Positions 36,133 through 43,303 of a stretch of DNA of 57,608 nucleotides are shown in pieces. Position 1 is the first letter of the stretch, and each line of letters starts with the position of its first letter. The position numbers and the translations under genes are program-made. Below the pieces are notes generated by a model that was given only the letters and a program-made list of their open reading frames with translations, made no database searches and was not told the DNA's origin. Source of the stretch: Ignavibacteriota bacterium (lineage in GTDB: Bacteria > Bacteroidota > Ignavibacteria > Palsa-1295); contig PLYO01000021.1 in NCBI GenBank assembly GCA_003151825.1, positions 127,976-185,583 on the forward strand, given 5' to 3'.

Positions 36133-36986
36133 TGATGTAGAAAACGCGCAAAGACATCTTTAAGTTTAGCACGAATTTCTTCCATAATCGTCAATGTTTT
36201 GTCCTCACTACTTCGCACACGCACCATAACGGGAAGGCTTTGAGTGCTGCGTATAACAGTTTTGCCATCAATTACACCCTCGGCTTCAGCTACGCCATAT
36301 CCATCCTCGGCCATGTGAATTTTATTCGTAGTCTCTTCATCATCCCCAAGTTGAAGGCCGGGATTTTCTGGAACACTAATATCAGCCTCATATTTCTCAA
36401 TATAAGAAGATACCCTCATGCGCTTAAATCGTTCATCGTATTCGTCCCAGAGATCATTATTGTCGGGATTAGACGGGTGTAGGTAAAAACTTAACTTCCC
36501 GATTGCTTGAAATTTTTTGAGTTCCTTAAATATCTCAAATCTATCAGTAATAGCACTGATTTGAGCATCAACCATCAAACCCTGATGTGCTTCCTCGAAT
36601 ATTTTAGCAAAGCGGGTGCAAAATAGTTCTCTATAAATAACGCTTCCAACGGGATGATAAACGATCAGACCGCTTTCAACATGAAGGATAAATTTTGATT
36701 GTGCGGAAATTGCATTTTTAACTTCCGTTTCTCCAATGTCATGCTCAGACGGTATCGCAACGTCAATATCGGTTGAAGCAACATATTTTGCTAAATATCC
36801 CGTGATGAACTCACCGAGTTCCGAATCAACGAACTCCTCAATTTTGAAAAATCCCCAAAGCGATCCTCTCACCGAAAGAGTTCCATGAGACATTAATCCT
36901 TTTAGTAGAAACGTCTTCTTCTCATTTTTAGCGTAATTTGCTAAAAGATTAAACCGCCCGAAATAATAATGATTTGCTTTTGGCAT
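36129..36986 (-). CDS. Unknown 285-residue protein of a two-gene module
   Basis: I do not recognise this soluble protein. It opens KANHYYFGRFNLLANYAK, has an Asp/Ile block STDIDVAIPSEHDIGETEVKNAI, an aromatic SKFILHVESGLIVYHPVG, and KLSFYLHPSNPDNNDLW. The C-terminal third looks like an alpha/beta domain ending in basic residues. There is no signal or membrane segment. It overlaps the membrane gene by 4 bp, so the pair is coupled. Soluble sensor plus membrane partner is a frequent build for abortive-infection pairs such as Kiwa, but no sequence link to any is seen. A structured, pseudoknot-capable sequence with a terminator lies just upstream. Confidence 0.7.
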   Translation of the reverse strand: MPKANHYYFGRFNLLANYAKNEKKTFLLKGLMSHGTLSVRGSLWGFFKIEEFVDSELGEFITGYLAKYVASTDIDVAIPSEHDIGETEVKNAISAQSKFILHVESGLIVYHPVGSVIYRELFCTRFAKIFEEAHQGLMVDAQISAITDRFEIFKELKKFQAIGKLSFYLHPSNPDNNDLWDEYDERFKRMRVSSYIEKYEADISVPENPGLQLGDDEETTNKIHMAEDGYGVAEAEGVIDGKTVIRSTQSLPVMVRVRSSEDKTLTIMEEIRAKLKDVFARFLHQ

Positions 36987-37007
36987 ACAATCGGAACATT
37001 CCCAATA

Positions 37008-37127
37008 AATAAAAACCCCAAGAGATACCTGAAACTCGCTTGACCGGCGTGAGTCCCCGCCAAAACGGGGATGGTATTCTTGGGGTGGAAACCCTAAGTT
37101 AAGTTGTAGTGCCGGTCAAGCGGGAAT
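37008..37127 (-). ncRNA. Pseudoknot-capable structured element upstream of the 36986 gene
   Basis: Three helices are visible in the DNA. Helix A pairs 37016-37029 (CCCCAAGAGATACC) with 37073-37085 (GGTATTCTTGGGG), 13 bp with one bulge. Helix B pairs 37037-37048 (CGCTTGACCGGC) with 37111-37122, 12 bp perfect. Helix C pairs 37054-37059 with 37066-37071 (TCCCCG/CGGGGA). A and B interleave, which is the H-type pseudoknot order. On the minus strand helix A is followed by TTTTTATTTATT, a terminator-like end, then the start codon at 36986. A small RNA or an attenuator is therefore likely on that strand. A role as DNA (origin or recombination site) is possible too. Confidence 0.55.
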
Positions 37128-37158
37128 CTCAACAAAAGCGGAAGCGGTTAATTCCCGC
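37120..37158. repeat. 8-bp inverted repeat next to the -7 box
   Basis: GCGGGAAT (37120-37127) and ATTCCCGC (37151-37158) are a perfect dyad. The left arm shares 3 bp with helix B of the structured element and the right arm ends 2 bp before TATCTTTG. It could be an operator or a fourth RNA helix. Confidence 0.5.
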
Positions 37159-37160
37159 CG

Positions 37161-37168
37161 TATCTTTG
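37161..37168 (+). promoter_or_regulatory. TAnnTTTG -7 box (leaderless type)
   Basis: TATCTTTG ends 5 bp before the ATG at 37174. With this spacing the transcript would begin at or next to the start codon. The same 8 bases and spacing occur at 41829. No clear -33 motif is seen. Confidence 0.6.
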
Positions 37169-37173
37169 TACCC

Positions 37174-37410
37174 ATGAAAATGCTTGGTTATTTTGACCCA
37201 TCCGAAAGATTCGCATTCAGGCTGATATTGGTTTTAGTAATGTGGATTATTTATAGGATTTTCAGGAAGCCTCAACCTAAAAGCGAGGGGACGTTCGCGG
37301 AAAGAGCATGGCGACGGACTCGAAGCGAATTGCTTCAGTTGCGCTGGCTTTTGATTATATCCATTATTGTGGGTCTAATTGCCGTACTTGCTGGCATACT
37401 TAGCCATTAG
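37174..37410 (+). CDS. Small two-helix membrane protein
   Basis: The 78-residue product has hydrophobic segments at about 13-29 (AFRLILVLVMWIIYRIF) and 58-76 (WLLIISIIVGLIAVLAGIL), joined by a basic, Arg-rich loop that should face the cytoplasm. No family is recognised. It is transcribed away from the structured element, with a -7 box directly before the start codon. Small membrane proteins of this shape are often toxins, holin-like proteins or antiphage effectors, but nothing here decides that. Confidence 0.6.
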   Translation: MKMLGYFDPSERFAFRLILVLVMWIIYRIFRKPQPKSEGTFAERAWRRTRSELLQLRWLLIISIIVGLIAVLAGILSH

Positions 37411-37482
37411 CCCACCAATCCCCGTTCCAACAACCAAAAATGTAACAGGTAATTCATAACCGAAACACCCTCGGAAAGCGTG

Positions 37483-37490
37483 TAACTTTG
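37483..37490 (+). promoter_or_regulatory. TAnnTTTG -7 box (leaderless type)
   Basis: TAACTTTG ends 5 bp before the ATG at 37496, repeating the spacing of the boxes at 37161 and 41829. Confidence 0.5.
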
Positions 37491-37495
37491 CCGGT

Positions 37496-37567
37496 ATGAA
37501 AGCGAATCTTGTTTCCATTGCCTCGGTTATCGACGTGAAGAGGAGCAAGCGTTCGCGGACAAAGTAA
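37496..37567 (+). CDS. Possible 23-residue leaderless small protein
   Basis: A 23-codon frame starts right after the -7 box and stops at 37567. It begins MKANLVSIASV and ends in a basic stretch (KRSKRSRTK). It precedes the HTH gene at 37615 by 47 bp and may be its leader peptide or the true start region of that transcript. Evidence is the promoter geometry only. Confidence 0.4.
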   Translation: MKANLVSIASVIDVKRSKRSRTK

Positions 37568-37614
37568 TTTTGGATTGCAGGAATAGAATTGACGTGAGGA
37601 TCACGGGATATGAT

Positions 37615-37923
37615 ATGGCACGCGGTTACTTTACTCGGGGGAATACTTTTAGTAGCGGTCGTCCTCGGAAGCCGGGGAATGCGCTGGGGGAGATACTGGA
37701 CGGCTTGTTGAAAGAGAAGCATTGGACTACTCGAGATCTGGAGGAGCTAACACGGCAGGATGAATTCGAGGGTGCAATCAGCCACCAATACGTTTGTCTA
37801 ATCATACGGGGAGATCGAAGCCCCAAAGAGGAGACGCTGAATCGGCTGCTTCGACCATTTGGTTACACGGCAACACAGGAGCTTCGGGTGGAGCCGATCG
37901 AGAAGACGGAGGAAAAGAGTTGA
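37615..37923 (+). CDS. Helix-turn-helix protein
   Basis: The product has 102 residues from the ATG at 37615 (MARGYFTRGN); a TTG start at 37570 would add 15 residues. The central part (NALGEILDGLLKEKHWTTRDLEELTRQ...SHQYVCLIIRGDRSPKEETLNRLLRPFGY) is an XRE-like fold with an extended loop between helices 2 and 3. It probably regulates nearby accessory genes. A 49-bp gap separates it from the convergent XRE gene that ends at 37973. Confidence 0.7.
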   Translation: MARGYFTRGNTFSSGRPRKPGNALGEILDGLLKEKHWTTRDLEELTRQDEFEGAISHQYVCLIIRGDRSPKEETLNRLLRPFGYTATQELRVEPIEKTEEKS

Positions 37924-37972
37924 TACGAAAAATAATAGCCGTCCTCCTCGTAGTTATTTGGGATGCTACCCC

Positions 37973-38206
37973 TCAAAAGTTTTTTTGATAATCCTCTCCA
38001 AGCAACTTTTCAACCTTCACATCGAGCGCGTTTGCGATTGCGGCAATAGAATCGAGCGTCGGGTTGATCTCGCGGTTCAGGATGCGCCAGAGCCAGGGGC
38101 GGTTGGTTGTAGGCTTGCCGTTTTTCATCATCTCCGCCAATCGATATGGTGAGATTCCTCGCTCCTCCAAAATCGCGCGGAGGGTCACAATGAACTGTTC
38201 GTACAT
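37973..38206 (-). CDS. XRE-family regulator, coupled to the recombinase gene
   Basis: The 77-residue product contains a clear HTH: LRAILEERGISPYRLAEMMKNGKPTTNRPWLWRILNREINPTLDSIAAIANALDVKVEKLL. The start at 38206 (MYEQFIVTL) lies inside the last 22 bp of the serine recombinase gene in another frame, so the two are co-transcribed. It may control recombinase expression. Confidence 0.8.
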   Translation of the reverse strand: MYEQFIVTLRAILEERGISPYRLAEMMKNGKPTTNRPWLWRILNREINPTLDSIAAIANALDVKVEKLLGEDYQKNF

Positions 38207-38958
38207 TGCTTCTTTAGGATTCGCGTTATTTGTGTTTTCGTCCACGGATTTCCTGTTCGGGATAAGATCGCTGCCTCGTTGAGAGAAGAAGCAATTTTTC
38301 GTGTCGAAAGATTTCTGGCAAGTTCGTGAATCTTGGAAATGACCCTCTCCTCGTCTGGATTCGGTTCCAAATTCAGACACCCTTTGCACGGCAAAGAACC
38401 ATCGTTCTCGACGGGGCGGCATTTCGGCAAACCCTTATCCTCGAGAACATGCCGATCATCCGGTTTAAGCCTAAACCCATATTCGACGGAGCCGACACGT
38501 TCGCCACGCGCTTTCTTTGCTCGAAGCGCGTCTCGCGTTCTTGTTCGAATCATTGCTCTTTCGATCTCAGCGAATAAATCGAACATCCGCCTTTGCATAA
38601 GGCCGGAAACGTCGTATTCGTCAATGATGCCGGAGCCTTCACCTGCGGCGGAATAGAGCGTGGCCTTGCGGTTTTTTAGAGTCCATTCGACAAGTCCTAT
38701 CAATCGTGGCTCTCTCGCAATTCTATCTCGCTTAGCAACAATCAGCACGTCGCCTTTCTTGATCTGCGAGAGAATTAGGGAAAGCTTTGGACGGTCCTCG
38801 ATCTCGCTCGCACCTGAAATCGTCTCAGACTCAACGGAAGGCGAACTGAAACCGAGGCTCACCGCAATCTTTCGGCACGAAGCGTCCTGTGCTTCCAAGC
38901 CTAAGCCGGAATTGTCCTGTTCGTCAGTAGAAACTCGGAGATAGATAAAGGCTGTCAT
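38185..38958 (-). CDS. Serine recombinase (resolvase/invertase family)
   Basis: The 257-residue product has the resolvase catalytic domain: the nucleophile Ser10 in IYLRVSTDEQ, the arginine cluster AKRDRIAREP and the helix ERAMIRTRTRDALRAKKARGERVGS. A short C-terminal part has a CKGC pair, PDEERVISKIHELARNLSTRKIASSLNEA and a TKTQITRIL helix for DNA binding. The length is between simple resolvases (about 190) and large integrases (over 450). It may resolve or invert part of the island. It overlaps the upstream gene by 4 bp (ATGA). Confidence 0.9.
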   Translation of the reverse strand: MTAFIYLRVSTDEQDNSGLGLEAQDASCRKIAVSLGFSSPSVESETISGASEIEDRPKLSLILSQIKKGDVLIVAKRDRIAREPRLIGLVEWTLKNRKATLYSAAGEGSGIIDEYDVSGLMQRRMFDLFAEIERAMIRTRTRDALRAKKARGERVGSVEYGFRLKPDDRHVLEDKGLPKCRPVENDGSLPCKGCLNLEPNPDEERVISKIHELARNLSTRKIASSLNEAAILSRTGNPWTKTQITRILKKQCTNSSL

Positions 38959-39209
38959 TGGAACAGTTCCAGAGTGAAATCTGCTGGCTTCGTCTTATGA
39001 AATGGAGAAATGAGATTCAGGATATTACGGGCGAACGTGTCGATCGTCTCGCCCGGTACGCTCGTGAGGCCGTGCTCACGGCAGTAGTATCCGGTGGTGG
39101 TCGTTGTGATCTCGCAAACAGGTTCGTAACCACCTGACGGTGAAAGGACTTCGAGCGTGACAATTCCCTCGAAGATCGTTGTTTGGAGCCGGTGTTCGAA
39201 TGAGTGCAT
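38955..39209 (-). CDS. Hypothetical small protein before the recombinase
   Basis: The 84-residue soluble protein is not recognised. It has a beta-rich first half (TTIFEGIVTLEVLSPSGGYEPVCEITTTTTGYYC) and a helical end. Its stop overlaps the recombinase start as ATGA, so both are made from one transcript. Confidence 0.6.
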   Translation of the reverse strand: MHSFEHRLQTTIFEGIVTLEVLSPSGGYEPVCEITTTTTGYYCREHGLTSVPGETIDTFARNILNLISPFHKTKPADFTLELFQ

Positions 39210-39276
39210 ACTGATGAAATGGTTTACACACGGTTATTGAAAATGTGCTTCTCTCTGTCGTGGCGGTCGTTTTCTG

Positions 39277-39849
39277 TTATGCGTAGGAATCTTTCAATGC
39301 TTCTTCGTCGTCGGTGTTGGAAATTGCAAGCACCTGGCCGCGCGAAATGATTAATTTTTTGTAGCCGCTTGTAAGGTCTGCTTTATCAAGTGCGCGCCAC
39401 GCGAGTTGTCGAAGCCTGCTGTAGCTTCCGCCGGGTGGCATGTAATCGGGATCGTCGTTTTCGAAGCCAAACATTTTGGCATAATCGGTGCAAATTTTCT
39501 GGTGAAAGGTGTCCGATTCTTCGTGGGTTTCGCCGAAATGTCTGTTCACGCCGATAAATTTCACGGTGGGCATATCGACAACTTTCCCGGTCTGGTCTAT
39601 TGCTTTGCCGGAATGGGTATATTCGTAGCAATCAATCGAGCCGTCAAAATATCCACTGCGATACTTAACGAGCGCACTTTCTACGGCGTGGGAGCATGGT
39701 CCGAAATTCCACGAAACGTTCACGGCGTCGCCGCCAGCGAAATTTTCGGAACGCACGCTGAATTTTATGGCCGGAAATTTCTGTTTGAGATCGGCGCGAA
39801 TCATTTTCGCAACTTGCGCCGCTTCCGTTTGATAACGAGTTTTTTCCAT
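39277..39849 (-). CDS. LPD29-like domain protein
   Basis: The 190-residue product contains AAQVAKMIRADLKQKFPAIKFSVRSENFAGGDAVNVSW, followed by a KYRSGYFDGSIDCYEY block. These match my knowledge of the LPD29 large-polyvalent-protein-associated domain, found in huge plasmid and phage polyproteins and as single proteins on mobile elements. The function is unknown. With the ArdC-N-like protein next to it, it supports a plasmid- or ICE-like origin for this block. Confidence 0.75.
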   Translation of the reverse strand: MEKTRYQTEAAQVAKMIRADLKQKFPAIKFSVRSENFAGGDAVNVSWNFGPCSHAVESALVKYRSGYFDGSIDCYEYTHSGKAIDQTGKVVDMPTVKFIGVNRHFGETHEESDTFHQKICTDYAKMFGFENDDPDYMPPGGSYSRLRQLAWRALDKADLTSGYKKLIISRGQVLAISNTDDEEALKDSYA

Positions 39850-40020
39850 TGTCTTACTTGGTTGGTTGGTGGTTGATTATCCTGCTTTGGTTGGCAGTGA
39901 AAATTAATCGGCTGCATGGTGAGCGTTTTCCAGACTTTTCCAAAATCACTTGGTCCCGCTCCTTAATGCTGGAAATCCATTACAGCCGTTTTCGAGTGAT
40001 CGCTCAAAATGCGTTCTGAG

Positions 40021-40446
40021 TTACTCATGGTCTGGATTCTCCTGTTTCGGTTCGGTTTGACTAATATCGAACACGGTCCCAATGATGAAATGAACATCAT
40101 CCGAATTCTGAGGGAGTTCTGGACTTTCATCCGTGGGCTTTTTGGCACCTATTGGGACCCAAACCATATAACCATGTTCACCTTTACGAACGGCGCGCCC
40201 CTGCTTCAACCATTCCGCGAATCCACCTAAGACCGTAGGAACGGCTTTTCCGCCGGATTGGAAGGCAATGAGCATTGCATTCGATGGGCTGAATGCCGTT
40301 CCACTGCTAAGTTTCACGAATGGGAGTGCCGAAAACCGGCGGGTTCTTTCTTCTTCTGGTAATTCGGCCAATTCCTTCACAAGTGCCCGAAAACGTAATT
40401 TTCGGTCGTCCCTGGCTGTTATTTGTGCTTCGGTTAGCTTTCTCAT
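40021..40446 (-). CDS. ArdC N-terminal-like antirestriction protein
   Basis: The 141-residue product has the ArdC-N (ssDNA-binding, DUF1738-type) pattern: FSPSNAMLIAFQSGGKAVPTVLGGFAEWLKQGRAVRKGEHGYMVWVPIG, then a strand FIIGTVFDISQTEP. It lacks the metallopeptidase domain of full ArdC. ArdC proteins protect incoming plasmid DNA from host restriction. Finding one 7 kb from a restriction cluster on the same island is fitting, though target and activity are unknown. Confidence 0.75.
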   Translation of the reverse strand: MRKLTEAQITARDDRKLRFRALVKELAELPEEERTRRFSALPFVKLSSGTAFSPSNAMLIAFQSGGKAVPTVLGGFAEWLKQGRAVRKGEHGYMVWVPIGAKKPTDESPELPQNSDDVHFIIGTVFDISQTEPKQENPDHE

Positions 40447-40470
40447 GTTAGTGTTCTTTAGTGTGAAAAA

Positions 40471-41148
40471 TTAGAATGCCGGTTCATCCTGAACGGATGA
40501 ACGGGTTTGTGCTTTCCTAAACTCGTTAACGAGGATGGTTCGGGCCTCTTTCGAGGAAGTGACTCGCATAATGGCATCAGAGAGTTCAGTGCTGAACTCG
40601 GAGTGCAGGGCGTGTAAATGGTTAACATTACCATCACTGGCCGGGTCATATTCCATAATGGCATAATCAATCCATTGGTCGAACGGAGTGCCGTCCCGTC
40701 TCAAATAATTGCGGTGACGTTCTTCTCTGTTGAGTCCCGGCCCGAAAACCTGCGAATCGGCATCTTGTTGGGATAAGCAAAGTCCCGCGCTTCCTCTAAC
40801 GATCTTAGAAAGTCCGTCTTTTCCTACGATTCTACGATCTGGCGTATAACCGCCCTCGGCAATCGCTCGCAAAATAAACTCACGAACCGAAAAAGCCGGA
40901 AACGATTGAATCTCTTTCCAGAGCGCACGTTCAGACAAAGCCGCAATCTTTGCCGATTGAATGCAGGTTCGTGGCAGGAGCGCAACAGGAGCGCGCCGCT
41001 CGCGCATTGTACGAATGACTCGGAAACTCCATTCCTGTTCAGCCGGATTGACTTCCGGGACCGCTGACGGAGCGTAGTGATAGGTGCCGCCCGAACCGTA
41101 GCCAGTGAATGGTTGTGGTTGTGTGTGTGCCATCATAGTTGTATCCAT
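40471..41148 (-). CDS. Hypothetical protein upstream of the ArdC-like gene
   Basis: The 225-residue protein is not recognised. The first 45 residues are low-complexity (Gln, Pro, Gly, Tyr). The rest is helical, with WSFRVIRTMRERRAPVALLPRTCIQSAKIAALSERALWKEIQSFPAFSVREFIL and a C-terminal basic helix. There are no membrane segments or catalytic motifs. It ends 24 bp before the ArdC-like gene and is probably co-transcribed with it. Confidence 0.6.
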   Translation of the reverse strand: MDTTMMAHTQPQPFTGYGSGGTYHYAPSAVPEVNPAEQEWSFRVIRTMRERRAPVALLPRTCIQSAKIAALSERALWKEIQSFPAFSVREFILRAIAEGGYTPDRRIVGKDGLSKIVRGSAGLCLSQQDADSQVFGPGLNREERHRNYLRRDGTPFDQWIDYAIMEYDPASDGNVNHLHALHSEFSTELSDAIMRVTSSKEARTILVNEFRKAQTRSSVQDEPAF

Positions 41149-41161
41149 TACAATGATTGTA
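41149..41161. promoter_or_regulatory. 13-bp palindrome upstream of the 41148 gene
   Basis: TACAATGATTGTA is a dyad directly in front of the start codon. It could be a repressor site controlling translation or transcription of this operon. Confidence 0.3.
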
Positions 41162-41526
41162 CCAAATACAATTACTTAAAAATAAGCCAATTTTGCACGT
41201 TCTTAGGGAAAGATTCTCAAAATCATACATATAGAATAGTGGACACAGAGACAACTAATTGTATTACATACACTTACGAATTTACTCAAAAAGAGACACT
41301 ATTTGGGATTTGTCTCAAAATTGTACACATGGAGTTCCCGGAAGCACAATAGCTTGAACCATGTTGGGCACGTTCTCACCCTCATGTGTTCAAAATGCTT
41401 CCCGGAAGGGGATGGGGTTCCCCATTAAGACCCCCTACCCGGTTAAGCGTGGGGGCACCCTCGAATAATTTTTTGGAAAAGCGGGTATAGAAATTTCTTC
41501 CCCGTGATCGAAGAACGCTTAGAGTT
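41162..41526. other. Intergenic stretch with two GC-rich hairpins
   Basis: No gene is supported. GGGG(408-411)/CCCC(420-423), in a GGGGATGGGGTTCCCC element, and CCCCC(41431-41435)/GGGGG(41451-41455) can form hairpins. The first closely resembles 47917-47933. They may act as terminators at the end of the XRE gene at 41527, though U-runs are weak. Confidence 0.35.
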
Positions 41527-41769
41527 CTATTCGGCTGGATCTTTCAATCGTAGATAGGCGCCCTTTTCCATCAAGAGTCCGGGCGGGACTTTGAGCACCT
41601 TAGCGATCTTTTCGAGTTTTACGATCGAGATTGCGTAGCTCTCTCCCTTCTCGACATACTTGATATATGATAGCGAGATTCCCGACTTCGCAGCGAGAGC
41701 TTCCTGACTAAGATCAAGCTTCTGTCTTATGAACCGAATGTTGTCCCCGGTAACGCGCCGAATATCCAT
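41527..41769 (-). CDS. XRE-family regulator (controller-protein size)
   Basis: The 80-residue product is a single HTH domain: DNIRFIRQKLDLSQEALAAKSGISLSYIKYVEKGESYAISIVKLEKIAKVLKV. Size and sequence resemble restriction-modification controller proteins. It is divergent from a nuclease gene across 72 bp that hold two identical dyads, so it very likely binds them to set both its own level and that of the nuclease. Confidence 0.85.
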   Translation of the reverse strand: MDIRRVTGDNIRFIRQKLDLSQEALAAKSGISLSYIKYVEKGESYAISIVKLEKIAKVLKVPPGLLMEKGAYLRLKDPAE

Positions 41770-41780
41770 TCCGACATGAT

Positions 41781-41819
41781 AGCCAGTATTCTGGCTTTCG
41801 AGTAGCCAGTATTCTGGCT
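41781..41819. promoter_or_regulatory. Twin palindromic operators
   Basis: AGCCAGTATTCTGGCT occurs twice without change (41781-41796 and 41804-41819), 23 bp centre to centre. The first starts 12 bp from the XRE start codon, and the second ends 9 bp before the -7 box of the nuclease gene. Confidence 0.85.
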
Positions 41820-41828
41820 ATAATGCCG

Positions 41829-41836
41829 TATCTTTG
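41829..41836 (+). promoter_or_regulatory. TAnnTTTG -7 box of the nuclease gene
   Basis: TATCTTTG ends 5 bp before the ATG at 41842, the same geometry as at 37161, so the mRNA is probably leaderless or nearly so. Confidence 0.6.
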
Positions 41837-41841
41837 TATCC

Positions 41842-42588
41842 ATGAAGATACTCGCGGCTACAATTTTGCTGATTTCCTCAGCAATAACAATTTACATCGG
41901 GCGTGTCAGTTCGGCGAATCATGCTCCTTTTATCCGCGCCATTCGTGAGCGTGATGGCGTCCCTTGCGACACTGTGATCGATATGGGAATTTACAAGTCC
42001 TATTTTGATACTTTTTATCGCGAGCCACTGGTTGTTACTTACAAGCTGGCACTCGGTAGCAAGAAGCGTGACTCGCTCAACCGCAAAGATTTACACTTAA
42101 ATTTTACAGGCGTCGGTAGGAAAAGAACATGGTTGGGAGAGCACATGGCGAGAGCCATAGACTATCGAAACAATAAGGATCATTACCAGCGCGGCCACAT
42201 GGCGAATGCGGATGATTTTTCCTATAATCGCGATAGGGAGAAAATGACGTTCAAGTATTACAATTGCGTCCCGCAAACAGGAGCACTCAATCAGGGTGCA
42301 TATAGAGAATGGGAAGATTCAATCCGCAGCGAATCCGAAACGGATTCCCTGCTGATAATTTGCGGTAACATCTTCGGAATCATTCGAATGGGACCAGATG
42401 GTATAGCGATTCCAGATACCTGCTTCAAGGTCGTTCAATCTCTTCGAACAGGAAGCATTTTGCATGTGCTCATTTTCAAGAATGAAACAGCGATATTGGG
42501 GGATAAATGGCCTAAATGCGATCAGGGTACGTACGCGCTTGCAGGTCTGGAAAAGCGAATAGGCTATTCGCTACCGCTGAAGCAATGA
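41842..42588 (+). CDS. DNA/RNA non-specific endonuclease (NUC1 family)
   Basis: The 248-residue product has an N-terminal hydrophobic segment (about 1-20), a signal peptide or anchor, so the nuclease acts outside the cytoplasm or at the membrane. The active-site region reads HYQRGHMANADDFSY with catalytic His119; the usual DRGH is QRGH here. The metal-binding Asn is in TGALNQGAYREWE (Asn150), and YNCVPQ is the usual strand before it. The family cuts DNA and RNA without sequence preference using Mg. Tight control by the divergent XRE protein suggests the product is harmful if overproduced. Confidence 0.9.
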   Translation: MKILAATILLISSAITIYIGRVSSANHAPFIRAIRERDGVPCDTVIDMGIYKSYFDTFYREPLVVTYKLALGSKKRDSLNRKDLHLNFTGVGRKRTWLGEHMARAIDYRNNKDHYQRGHMANADDFSYNRDREKMTFKYYNCVPQTGALNQGAYREWEDSIRSESETDSLLIICGNIFGIIRMGPDGIAIPDTCFKVVQSLRTGSILHVLIFKNETAILGDKWPKCDQGTYALAGLEKRIGYSLPLKQ

Positions 42589-43303
42589 GCAGCGGTACGC
42601 TGGGTGTGGGTGGGCGGTTGGGGTGTTGCGGAGCGGGGAGGTGTCGCGGCTGTCCCACAATATTTTTATGCCTTTTGGCTGCTTTGGCACCTTTTGTTGT
42701 GCCAAACGGGTAGAAACGCTAAAAAGGGTATTTATTCGGTCGGACACTGGAAAAACATATCGAAACAAGGCACGCTGGTTAAACACTTTATCTCAAAATA
42801 ACGGGAAAAATGGGCTTTATTTCGTTAAGACTGAGGCATATCGAGAAAATGAGGCAGATATTGCCCGTAGAGGCTCGCAGAGTTTTGAATCTGTCCGCAT
42901 GTAGAGAAAACTCAGAATCGTATTAGTCACCTCCGCGCCAGAGCCATCCTACATTCTCAGCCACACGACCTCGACAGCTAACGACGACACCTAACCCCAG
43001 CTATCAACCCCGACAAAATTCCAGGCCGTCCCTGCGTCCCCATCCCCGCCTTTTTATCTTGGCAGCAGTCGCCCAGCAGGGATTTTGATTCCTCACTTAG
43101 TGGCTTGTTACCTTACCACGTCTCACCAACCCATTATGTTTTAGGGTCGTCGTGCAAGCTCCCGGACACGGCACAGTGTCCTGAGCACGCACCAACACTC
43201 GCATCCTATTCCGTGTGATTCACGGGGAAGCTTGATGCTCGTTTGCCCTCAGGTGAGCTGTCTCCTTTCGTTCAGAGGTTCTCTTGCCGATCTCGGCACG
43301 AAG
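42589..43303. other. Long intergenic stretch with a G-quadruplex motif and a hairpin
   Basis: No gene is supported in these 715 bp; short frames on the plus strand have no start signals or plausible composition. Right after the nuclease stop there are four G-tracts (42602-42604, 42608-42610, 42612-42614, 42620-42623) that fit the G3N1-7 rule. TTTGGCAC/GTGCCAAA (about 42681-42704) forms a perfect 8-bp hairpin. The rest shows nothing to me. Confidence 0.4.

Noticed and set aside
37016..37122. Integron attC site or hammerhead ribozyme
   Set aside because: There is no integron integrase or attC core, and the CUGAUGA/GAAA hammerhead core is absent.
41077..41352. 91-codon plus-strand frame
   Set aside because: It overlaps the start of the 40471-41148 gene and its promoter region, with low-complexity composition.
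42604..42904. Two overlapping plus-strand frames after the nuclease
   Set aside because: They start in the G-rich tract, overlap each other and show no domain or start signal.
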